A DNA stretch of 64,000 nucleotides from Pomphorhynchus laevis (lineage: Eukaryota; Acanthocephala; Palaeacanthocephala; Echinorhynchida; Pomphorhynchidae). This document shows positions 29,706 to 40,074 of this stretch, one piece after another (the first letter of the stretch is position 1; every line of letters starts with the position of its first letter). The translations under genes and the position numbers were made by a program. Below the pieces are notes generated by a model. That model made no database searches, was not told where the DNA came from, and was given only the letters and a program-made list of their open reading frames with translations. The stretch covers positions 114,425-178,424 of the forward strand of contig WNNJ02000923.1 in NCBI GenBank assembly GCA_012934845.2, written 5' to 3'.

Positions 29706-30749
29706 ATGGAATCATTAAGTGATCCAAGACCACCGCTTCTATCGAATAACAATAATATATATGGAGTCTTTCAACAGACTCGGTGTTCAGCAAACTGCGC
29801 GGCTAAAATCAGAGCACATACGCAATTTTTGGAATATTGTTGTCGTGCCCAAATTACTCGGAAGAGACTTACGGTACGGAAACAAATGCGAGTAAATCAA
29901 GATCTGGATCCCAACAAGCATGCATATTTTGAAGATAAATGGCGAAAAGTGTTAGAAAACTCACAGAAACAACTAACACGTATTTTTCGTGACTATTACG
30001 TATATCTAAACAATACCATATGCAGAGAAATAGACGAAACGACATACGATAGAGCGCTCAATATAAAGTTTTCAAAGATTCGACGAACCTTTGGCCACGA
30101 TGTTTATAAAGTTGAACTTTCACGTATTGAAGTACATCCGAATAGACGCTTCGTTCATCGACAAAGAATTACTCAAACCTTCAATATTTCCGAAAAGAAT
30201 ATCATAAAGAATATATCAGATCGACCGCTCAGTGCAGATGAGAAATAGCTTCTAAATTATGGCCTCAACTTTGTTCCTACACAACGTGAGTTCAATCGCC
30301 AAGATCTAACTAAATCCATACGCACTGCTGGTAATAAAATATTCAAAACAGAACGAGACGAAAACATGAGAGGTATACAGCTAAAATCATTATTTGCCGA
30401 CGCAGATATCCAAAATTATATCAGCATGAAACCGAATTCAAAATATGAAAGCAACCTTAGTGGAAACGAATGGAAAACAATTTAACAATTAAAGAAAAGA
30501 GACGACATAGTTATTAAACGAGCCGACAAATCTGGACATGTAGTAATATGGGGTAAAACACAATATCTAGAAGAAGGTTATCGCCAACTACAATCAGGTC
30601 CATATGAAGAGATTGATGAAATTGGAATATTAGATACATATCGCAGAATATCGAACGCTATTACAACTGATGTCCATGAAGAAGACCTAGCAGATAAACT
30701 TCACATTAAAGAACCCCACCCAGGACGCTTCTATCTTCTTCCAAATTTG
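29706..30749 (+). mobile_element. Penelope-like element, N-terminal part (head to tail with PLE-S)
   Basis: The first frame (29706-30248) reads LTRIFRDYYVYLNNTI and NISDRPLSADEK. It continues with broken frames through QREFNRQDL and KRADKSGHVVIWGKTQYL (the DK block before RT) to PGRFYLLPNL at about 30749. There it is cut by the next PLE. It starts only a few bases after the PLE-S tail, the tandem arrangement known for PLEs. It has at least two in-frame stops. Confidence 0.65.
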
Positions 30750-31619
30750 TCTAACTCCAGCATACAATTAACCAGAGCTCTACGAGACTACTATGGTAAA
30801 ATATACAACACTACCCCAAGCAAATACAACATTGACCTATATGATAGATGTACACGTCGGAAATGCAAAAAGTTGTCTAGCTTGTATAACAGATATGTGA
30901 ATGTGAAGGAATTGGCCAATATTGAACATCATCCAAATAGAATATTTAATAAGAGGAAATCTAGAAGGCAAAAATTTGTGCATAATTCCGATCAATATTT
31001 AAAGAATATTAGCGATCGTCATTTGACTGGAGATCAGAAAACAGTGTTAGCACTCGGACTAAATTTCAGTGTTGGTCAAAGAGAGTTTGCTCGTAAAATG
31101 CTTTTGGAATATATTCGTCAGACATGTGTGAAATGCTTTGATTCAATTGAAAATCATGACGATAAAGTAAAAGCGATAAATTATATGGGTGAGAGCTAAT
31201 TTAATCAATATAGAGAGATAAAACCTAACAACGAGCACAAGTCCGTATTGCCTTTAAATCTTTTACGAGGATTAAAGAGCTTAAGAGCAATGGAAGATGT
31301 AGTGATAACACCAGCCGATAAAGGTGGCAAGGTAGTAATTTGGTCTAGAGAGAGTTACATCAAAAAAGGTTTGCGCCATTTACAATCTGATGTATATGTT
31401 GCAGCAGTTGACGACGATCTTGTAATAGCGAATGAAAGTGTTTCTGCTATACTAGCAAAGGGTGTTTTCGAAAACATTTTGAGTATGAAACAGATGCAGT
31501 GTCTGCTAAGAAATATACCGAAACCCGGCCGGTTTTATATGCTTCCTAAGGTGCATAAAGGTATCTATCCGTGTCCAGGCAGACCAATCGTGAGCTGTAT
31601 TAACACACCAACGGAATTA

Positions 31620-31826
31620 CAGTCCTTTTCAGTTTCATAGACAACTTTTTTCAGTTTTATAGGCAACTTTTTTCAGATTAATAGACAACTTTTTTTAGTT
31701 TTATAGGCAACTTTTTTCAGTTTTATAGGCAATTTGTTTCAGTTTTATAGGCAACTTTTTTCAGTTTTATAGACAACTTTTTTACGTTTTATAGGCAACT
31801 TTTTTCAGTTTATAGACAACTTTTTT
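31620..31826 (+). repeat. Left end of the Tc1-like element, nine 22-bp units
   Basis: Outer CAGTCCTTTT followed by nine units of CAGTTTTATAGRCAACTTTT type, several with single changes (CAGATTAATAG, ACGTTTTATAG). Such arrays may serve as multiple transposase binding sites; this is inferred. Confidence 0.8.
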
Positions 31827-31856
31827 TAAATTATTTTTCAACATTTTTTACCCTCA

Positions 31857-32977
31857 ATGGATAAATCTTTCGATAAAGGTAGTGATGAGTCAGGTGCAGT
31901 AAATGAGAAAAACCTTACCATTAACGAGGAAGAGAACGTCCAAGCTCGTAAAAAGAGGGTTTCAATCACTGGAAACACAGTTGATTATTTTTTGGGCCTG
32001 CTAAAAGCTGAGCATACTATAAAAGAGATGCCTTCTATATTAAACGTCTCCAAAAACACAATAGAAGAATTTATGAGAAATATTTAGAGGGGAAACTTCA
32101 AAATTCAGCCATCTTTGTTTCTGCTGGAGATAAAAGGTCAACAAAAAAAGATTTTTTGTTTAAAAAGAATATCTTAGCATCTGAGCTAGCTTTGAATCCA
32201 AGCACTTCTCTTAAGGTTCTGAGTGAGAAGTTGCTAACTTACAATCCAGAAGGTTCCTATTCTCTTCCCACTGTCTCGAGAATAAAAGCAATGAACTACA
32301 CAAGGAAAACACTGACATTAGTACCTATAAATAGGAACAGCAATGAAAACAAGCAGAAAAGAGCAGAGTACGGCATTGAAATGTCAAGTATTAGTGATGA
32401 TAACCTGATATTTTTGGACGATACGGGTATAAATCTCCACACTTACCAAAGTTTTGGCTACTCTCCAAGGAATATGAAGTGCTACATAAACGTTCTTAAT
32501 TCAAAAGGGACCAATATTTCAGTTCTATGTGCCATCACAAAACAAAGTGTTTGTACTTATAAGGTGAAAACATGAAGCTTTAAATCGTCCGATCTGAAAG
32601 AATTTATAGAAACGGAACTACCAACCTTGGCCTCACATGAAAGGAAATTTATAGTCATGGACAACACATCTATCCATAGGACTGCCGAGGTAAAGGAAAG
32701 CTTAGCTCAGAGGAATTACATTCTTAAGTTCCTACCACACTACTCCCCTCACTTGAAACCTATAGAGGAGTTCTTCTCATGTTTCAAATCAAAGGTGAAA
32801 AGCATAAATTCATCCTCCAATAGAGATGAATTGATTGAAACTATTCACGGAGTATTCAGAGATCAAGAATTCAGACTAAAAAGATATTTTACCCATATGC
32901 GAGATTGGGTTGTAAAGGCAATCGCACGAGTCGATTTTATTCAAATAATAAAATTCTTTGCTATTCATCTAAATTAA
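31857..32977 (+). pseudogene. Tc1/IS630-family transposase, DD34E, broken
   Basis: The first piece (31857-32087) has an acidic start and a helix-turn-helix region (IKEMPSILNVSKNTIEEF). The second (32156-32575) has a second DNA-binding part and the first catalytic Asp in IFLDDTGINLHTY. The third (32627-32977) has the second Asp in FIVMDNTSIHR and the final Glu in PHLKPIEEFF. Thirty-four residues separate the second Asp and the Glu, which is the Tc1 spacing. Piece 1 and piece 2 are in different frames; pieces 2 and 3 share a frame divided by TGA at 32573. It would cut and paste the element at TA sites. Confidence 0.8.
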
Positions 32978-33003
32978 TTATATTTTATTTAAAAAATCTA
33001 AAA

Positions 33004-33185
33004 ATGTTGCCTATAAAACTGAAAAAAGTTGTCTATAAAACTGAAAAAAGTTTCCTATAAAACTGAAAAAAGTTGTCTATAAAACTGAAAAAAGTTGTCT
33101 ATAAAACTGAAAAAAGTTGTCTATAAAACTGAAGAAAGTTGTCTATAAAACTGAAAAAAGTTGTCTATAAAACTGAAAAGGACTG
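33004..33185 (+). repeat. Right end of the Tc1-like element, eight 22-bp units
   Basis: Eight units of TTGTCTATAAAACTGAAAAA type, inverted relative to the left array and more uniform, then AAAGGACTG at the tip. Confidence 0.8.
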
Positions 33186-34317
33186 TATTGAGTAGGCACA
33201 TAGATTTGTTGTTGAAGCCATTATTGAATAATGTGGTTGCACATCTAAAAAGTACGGATGATTTTTTGCGCCGTTTTGAAGGGATAAAAACAACAATTTC
33301 TGATGATGACATATTATGCACACTAGACGTGGAGTCGCTCTATACAAACATTTCTATTAAAGAAGGCCTGAGAGCATTACGCAAGGCTACACGGTATATG
33401 TCTGAGTTGGAAGCTAATTTCATTATCAATGCGACCGAAGTTGTATTACGGAATAACGTCATCTCTTTGGAGGGAAAGTTGTACAAACAAATAAAAGGAA
33501 CGGCAATGGGAACGCCATTAGCTCCGACGTATGCAATTATCTTTATGGATATGTATGAATATGAATTATTAGCTACCACCGAATATAAGCCACATACGTG
33601 GTTAAGATACATAGATGATGTATTTATGGTCTGGACTTTAGGTGAAGATAGTCTGAATAAATTCATATAGCATATTAACAGTGGGATTCTCAAATTTAAT
33701 TGTGAGAGACAAGATAAAGTATGTTTTCTCGACGTGCGCATTGAACGGTACAAAAATAACAATAATGTAACTTTCGTGAAATCATCTTACAGGAAACCGG
33801 AATCCGCCGCAATGTACCTGCATGCACATAGCTGTCATAGTTTTGCTACAAAACGAGCGGTCATTCAAAATGAGACCAGACGAATAATAAAAATATCTAG
33901 TACGGCTAAATCAAGAGACGAAGCGTTAGAGATACTTAAGGATGATCTGTTAGTACGAGAATACGCGCCTGTTCGGGTATATAAAGAGATTAATAAAGGT
34001 AGGAATTTTGATCGCAATGACCTTCTAAACAACAGAAATAATAAACAGACACAACGAGCGGTATGTGTACTTCCTTATCACTCAGCGTTATATGACTTGC
34101 AGCGAAATATGTTGAGAGCATACAGGCAAACAAGATTAGATGGAAGACCTCCAATAGTGTTTTTTAAAAATACGATGAAAATAAGAGACATCATGGTTCG
34201 GTCAAAAGTGGAACATGCGGATAATGTTAATCATTTATATCACAGTCATCCTTGTAAACGACCGCGATGTAAATCCTGTGCGATTGTACCAGGTCTTTAC
34301 AAGGTCTTTACACCCTA

Positions 34318-35229
34318 GTTAAATGCTCCTTAAGATCTTTCCTCATCTTAAAGTACTTTTGTCCATCCCTGTCTTGATTAGATATATCACCCTGTAAAAA
34401 CGGTAATTGTCCAGATGTTTTTCATTCAATTTTTAGGACAATGAGCATCTTTGTTCATATATAATATTCATAATTTTTATATGATATAATAGAAAATACA
34501 TACATATTTTCCATTATATTTTTTAATTTAACATTTTTAACCTGTTTACATTTGTAAAAAGAAAGCATATTTTAATTTTTATAGCATTTCATATTTCTAA
34601 TATTGTAATATATTATGTTTTATATATGCTAAATATGTTGCATAAATCACATTTTCTTAAATAGTTCGACACCAATGCATAAGCATGGAATTACTTCAAG
34701 TTAAACATATATATCAAACGACTTTTAATACGCGCCTAATTATTATGGGCTTTAGGTGCAAATTTAGTCCTCTTATACGTCTTGTGACTCCACATTCTAC
34801 TATATTCAGGCAGATTTAATCAAATAAGGATATCAAACTATGGTTCATGAACCTATCCATAATTTTATTTCTGGGGTGAATAAATAGTGATCGAAACAAC
34901 AATATAGCATTGATATCTAAGTTATACTGATCAACTTCAATCCTTTTTCTCAAGCTTGTTATTCAATAAACAAATCTTGGTTAAAAATAGATTTTAATCT
35001 TAATTTACCTGAGTACATGCCTGAATTATTAGCATACACTGTATACCAGATACATTTTTAGCTCGTTTACCTAAGTTATTGTGCAAATAATAAAACTAAC
35101 AATTGATAACTACCCTTTAATGTCTCTATTTGAACCGAAATGAAACTAATTCATTTTCAAATGAATAAAACTATCTTTGATTTAATAATTTTCAAATTAT
35201 TTATTACAATTGCATTTTTAGTAATAATA
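34318..35229. other. AT-rich, no recognisable gene
   Basis: No domain, RNA gene or known repeat was found. It may be the older host sequence into which the PLE block was inserted. Confidence 0.4.
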
Positions 35230-35507
35230 TAAGCCCGACGCGAAAGAATGACGAATACCGTTTCGTCATCACTATGACTCATCGGTGCCAGTTCCCTCTC
35301 ACTGCTGTATGTAGAGGACTAGCAGACGGCAATCAACGAATGAATCAAGTGCATGATGTACTAGAAAATCTCTAGTAAAATCATCTAGAGTGTTAAAATA
35401 GCACTACAATAGCTTCACCACATTGGACCATTAGCACAAGAACTGGCAAATGCCAGCGCAAGGTATCTTAATATCGGCTTACTTCTAATTCTTTCGCGTT
35501 GGGCTTA
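35230..35507. mobile_element. Small MITE with 18-19-bp terminal inverted repeats
   Basis: AAGCCCGACGCGAAAGAAT at the left and its complement (one mismatch) at the right end, with TA on both sides. The 276-bp interior has no coding capacity. The ends and TA suggest a Tc1/mariner-mobilised MITE. Confidence 0.7.
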
Positions 35508-35544
35508 CCTTAAAAAATTTTGGTTTCTAATAAACATACATTCC

Positions 35545-35640
35545 AGATTTCAGTTCCAGATTTCAGTTCCAGATTTCAATTCTAGATTTCAGTTCCAAAT
35601 TTCAGTTCCAGATTTTAGTTCCGCGAGCGAAGCTCGCGGA
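35545..35640 (+). repeat. LINE-C 5' tandem repeat and palindrome
   Basis: About six units of CAGTTCCAGATTT (13 bp) end in TCCGCGAGCGAAGCTCGCGG, a perfect hairpin with a GAA loop. Copy 2 reads GAGCGAAGCGAGCGG at the same place and does not form it. Such 5' repeats may act as an internal promoter array; this is inferred. Confidence 0.75.
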
Positions 35641-35791
35641 AAATCTTGTCCACCAAGATTGTAAAACAATCAAACTACAATCTTCGACGACAACCAACGA
35701 CAACCTTCGACGACAACTAACGACAACCATCGACCACATCCGAAGTTAAACGATCACTGAAGTTAAACTGACAATATCAAATTGGATATAT

Positions 35792-37007
35792 ATGGTGGGG
35801 AAAAAGTGTAAGAAGCAAGTTAAAATCCAATGTTTCGCAAGTCCTGTTAAGGACCAATATGTAAAGATAGAGGTGGCATGTTGCTCTGTGAATTGTAACA
35901 TATGGTCTAAAATTAATGTTAAAGCGGATGATATTAAAGTAGTTCAATCCGGTAAATTTTGTTGTGGTGTGTGCGGCTCGTAATTGTGAATGGAACACTA
36001 TTCTTGAGGAAAAATTACAAAATAATATTAAAATGGTGTCAGAGCTTAAGGAGATCGTAACTATGCTACAGAATAGTATTCTCTCTGGTGCATCTGAGGT
36101 AAATTTACAACGAAAAATACAGCATAAGTTACCTGAGGTGGTGGGTGAGGTGAATTCTATAACTTCGAATAAATCCTTCAATAATGCAGATATCGATCCA
36201 AATGCACATCGATTCCCACATGCAGTTAGCAAGACTACATCGTCAGTTACGGGTTTCACTCCTGTTCGTATCTGGAAGAGAGGTCACTCAAAATCGTATA
36301 CTGTTCGTCAAACAGAAAATGAACGAACGCTGACTGTCAACACTCACACAGGCAATGATGATATACAGAACTCAGCTACTAGTAATGACAGTGTGGTTCT
36401 ACATAAAGAGTGCGTAAACGAGCACATTAAGGAAGCTCATCTCATATCATCTCAATCAATGAATGCCTCTAGAGCGAGTTCTCCGGTGCAGCAAATGTCT
36501 ACTTTCTCACAACTGCGTAAACAGCATGATCCTTTGCGTTCTATTATTTTCGCCAATGTGTCGGAATCAAGCTCTGTCAATATCCAAAACCGACTAAATG
36601 AAGATTTGTCGAGGGTACGTAATATTCTCACGATCGTTTTGGCACAATCCCCAGAAGAGATAGTATCTAGTATTAAAATAGTTGCTTTATTCCGCATAGG
36701 GAGGAAAATTAACGATCGTCCTAGACTGCTAAAAGCCATTCTGACAGATCCAAAAGCCGTTAAGACTATCTTTAGGAACTCTTATCGTCTCCAAGGTTCG
36801 TCTGCAAGATTGTTAAAAGATCTCGACGTGAATGAACGTAAGCATCTACGTGAAGCTAAACAATGTTTGAAGTCTCGTATTGAAGCTGGTGAGTCAAACT
36901 TGACAATTCGAAATTTTCAGGTTGTGCGGAGGAAGACTCAAATACATTGGATGCCTCTACAGGTAGATCATTCAATCCTTCCTCCGCCGCTCATAAGTCA
37001 TTGGTAA
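35792..37007 (+). pseudogene. LINE-C ORF1 protein, copy 1 (frameshifted)
   Basis: Same protein as at 57251-58468. The N-terminal Cys-rich part (35792-35983) and the rest (from 35964) are in different frames, because one GT is missing in GGTGTGCGG where copy 2 has GGTGTGTGCGG. The remaining part is intact to HWMPLQVDHS...ISHW. ORF1 proteins of CR1-like LINEs bind the LINE RNA. Confidence 0.75.
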
Positions 37008-39827
37008 TTTCAAATATTTCATATGTGGATAATAAATGTTTAAGAAATATTGTCCATTACTCCTCCCCATTGTGGTCGGCTCTTGAGCGACGTAGCGAGG
37101 ATTATCAGTCATACATACCGATATCGTTGGCTCAGCAGACTCTACCCTTAAGCTTAGAATGTTTGTTATTATATACAAACGCCCGTAGTCTTCTTCCAAA
37201 AATTGACGAATTAAAACTCCGCATTGAGAATTCGCATCCGCTATTAGTTGCTATTACTGAAACATGGCTTCATGATAGAATTACTGATGCTGAGATCTGG
37301 ATTGAAAATTATACATCTTATCGAGTTGACAGATCTATCTGCAAGGGTGGTGGAGTGATTATCTATGTGCATAATAGTTTAGTGTTTAAATTGCTAGATG
37401 TACGAGCGTCCGATGGAATCGAGTTATTGTGGGGTAGTGTGTCTCTTCCTACCCTTGGTTCAGTGACTTTAGGCTTAATCTATCGCAATCCCACTTCAGA
37501 TGTTTGTTGCTTGATCGATTACATTCTAGAGTTTGGTTCCAAACCAAATCTTTTTATAGTTGGTGATTTCAACTTAGCGACAGTAGATTGGAACACCTAC
37601 ACATCTTCTGTGTGTAGTCCGTCCACATCATTATTTCTTGATATGATTAACTCGCTAAACCTTACCCAACATGTTTCAAAATTTACCCGATTTTCCCAAG
37701 AAAATCAATCGCTACTTGATATTTGTCTAACATCGAATAAATACATTATACACAAAGTTACGCACTCCGATCCTTTGGGTAGGTCAGATCACTGTGTTCT
37801 CAATTTCTACTCAGATTTTACACGTCCTTCAGCTTGTAGATTACAACAGAATTCTTTAAATTATTTTAAAACTAACTTCGAACTTGTGCGTCAGAATCTA
37901 TTAAGTATTTCATGGCTCAGTCCGTTTTATGTTGGGGTTGATAAGGCATGCTATCAGTTAGAAGCCACCCTTAAGGAATTACTCATACGATTTTCGCCCC
38001 GTAAAACCGTTGCAAATCGTATACACCATAAACCTTGGTTTGACAAAGAGTTAAAGAATGCTTTAAAATTAAAAAAAAATGAAATTCCAGTTGTTTTCTA
38101 ATAATAGTATTGATTACTGTAGGTATAAAGAGGCCAGAAATCGGTTCACATTTCTTAAACGCTTCAAACAATGTCAATTTGAAGAGAAAATTGCTCAAAT
38201 GTCAATTCATAATCCTAAATCCGTATTCAATTATGCTAATTTCAACAACAAAAATAAACACATTGGTTCACTTGTTGATACTGATGGTTGCACATTGATT
38301 AAATATGATGACATAGCGAATGCTTTCGCTCAACATTTTTGCATAGGAGTTCGTAAATCCTCCTCCGTCACCTATGCCTCGTACTGTCCATCGAATATAA
38401 ACATTCTTCAGATGTTTTCTGTTAATGATGTAGTGCTAGAGCTCAAGCGGCTTAAATCGTCAGGTTCTATTTGTCCTGATCGTTTACCACCGGTATTTCT
38501 CAAGAATATCGCTGATGTTATCGGCATACCACTATATTGGATTTGTGTCGCCTCCTTGTACTTCGGTTGTGTCCCGATGAATTGGAAACTTTCGTTGATA
38601 AGGCCCATTTTGAAGAAAGGTGATCCATCTTCAGTTGAAAATTATCGCCCGATAAGTCTAACGTGTGTATTCTGTCGAGTTTTGGAAAGGATAATATACC
38701 GCATTCTAAGCGATTATCTAGAATCCAACAAATTATTGTGTAACAATCAACATGGATTTCGAAGGGATCGCTCAACAATCACTAATCTCTTGATTGCCCA
38801 GAATAGCTGGGGTTCGTCAGTTGATAAGGGCTTTGATGTTGATATAGTATTTTTTGATTTTTCAAAAGCGTTTGATATGGTTCCACATGACATCTTGATT
38901 CAGAAAATGCGTGCTCTAAACATTGATCCACTTATTATTCGCTGGATAAAAGAATTTTTATCTAACAGATTCTATCAGGTTGTAGTAAATGGTTCTCTTT
39001 CTGATCCTTATCCGGTCAATGTTGGAGTTCCGCAGTGTTCGGTCCTCGGCCCATTGTTATTCTGTATTTTCATTAATGACCTTCCTTCCATTTTGAACTC
39101 ACACTCTCTTTTATATGCAGACGACCTAAAAATTTGGCAGGCTATCCGGTCAGATTCGGACACGGTGCTAGTTCAATCGGATATCGACAGCATTTCCAAC
39201 TGGGCTTATATGAATGGTCTGTCAATGAATATATCAAAGTGTGCTTGTATGCGTTTACAATCACGCAGTTATAGTGTGTATCCAACTTATCATCTTGAGG
39301 ATCAGAACATTAAAGTAGTAACTTGTCTTAGCGACCTTGGAATAGTAGTTGCGAATGATTTTTCGACTAGTTGGAATACTGAGTTGGCTTGCTCGAAAGC
39401 AAATCGAATGGTTGGGATGATTCGTAGAACTTTTAGTGTGTTGAGTCCAGTTTCATTTAGAGCACTCGCCAACGCATTTGTGATCAGTCATCTTACCTAT
39501 GCATCACAATGTTCGTTCCCAAGAACAGTATACGAGAAAAGTAGAATTGAAAATGTGCTGCGCCGGGCAACTAAGCTCGTAAATTCAGTTAAAGCCTTAC
39601 CTTATAATGAAAGGCTAAAAAAACTTGGTATGGTTTCTATAAGCGACCTTCGGTTTCGGCGAGATATGTGTTCAACATGGGAAGCTTTACACAAGGGAAA
39701 TCACGTCTTAAGAGAATTGATGACTGTTCGGAAAAGTCGGGCTTTGCGTGGACACAATTTTACTTTAGCCCATCGCCGAGTTATACGCTCTAAAACTGAA
39801 CAATTTGGACACCGAATCGTAAGTTAG
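36947..39827 (+). pseudogene. LINE-C ORF2 endonuclease/RT, copy 1 (frameshifted)
   Basis: AP-endonuclease (36947-38101: YTNARSLLPK, ITETWLHDR, FIVGDFNLATVDW, GRSDHCVLNF), then RT (38079-39827: YRPISLTCVFCRVLER, FFDFSKAFDMVPHD, YADDLKIW). An extra A in the run before ATGAAATTCC shifts the frame between the two parts. The B box reads GVPQCSVLGP, with Cys for the usual Gly. The C-terminal frame is intact to GHRIVS, unlike copy 2. Confidence 0.8.
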
Positions 39828-40074
39828 TGGAACCGATTAAGTGAAAAAATTGTCAACTCAAGATCGGTTTCAGCATTCAAACATAAACTTTTGTGACTTT
39901 TGTTTGTGAGTCTTTTTTTTTCTTTACTTTTTCTTTTCTTTTTTTAACAGTGCAACTGTGAGCTTTGCACGTCTGTTTGTCGAAATAATTTTTTTTGAAG
40001 AGAAGATTTATTCAAGAAAAAAAAGAAGTAAAATGTTCTACAAACTAGAAAAGTCATTTAAAATTCTTGCACTG

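Larger units (their letters stand above)
31620..33185 (+). mobile_element. Tc1/mariner-type transposon with repeat-array ends
   Basis: Both ends read CAGTCCTTTTCAGTTT (inverted) and are flanked by TA (31618-31619 and 33186-33187), the target duplication of Tc1/mariner elements. The element is 1566 bp long. Inside each end lies an array of 22-bp units. The transposase is interrupted (one frameshift, one stop), so the copy is not autonomous. It inserted into the RT coding region of PLE-T. Confidence 0.85.
30750..34300 (+). mobile_element. PLE-T: Penelope-like element split by a Tc1-like transposon
   Basis: The order is an N-terminal frame (30747-31199: LTRALRDYYGKIYN, NISDRHLTGDQK), DK block ITPADKGGKVVIWSR and PKVHKG (31248-31617), then the transposon (31620-33185). 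The RT continues with DVESLYTNISIKEGLRAL, GTAMGTPLAPTYA and WLRYIDDVFMVW (33190-33670), then CFLDVRIERY and the linker CKRPRCKSCAIV (to about 34290). The GIY-YIG domain is missing, so the 3' end is truncated. Two or three breaks besides the insertion. It lies inside the preceding PLE. Confidence 0.75.
35545..40035 (+). mobile_element. LINE-C copy 1 (CR1-like LINE, near full length)
   Basis: 5' tandem repeats, a leader rich in CGACGACAACCA repeats, ORF1, ORF2 overlapping ORF1, then a short 3' region. It is collinear with 56960-61495. I count about 35 base differences and a few indels between them, including a 35-bp stretch in the leader found only in copy 2. Its 3' end meets the 3' end of RLE-LINE E0 on the opposite strand. 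Confidence 0.85.

Noticed and set aside
33340-33762. 140-codon minus frame opposite the PLE-T reverse transcriptase.
   Set aside because: Shadow of the RT, which has clear motifs on the plus strand.
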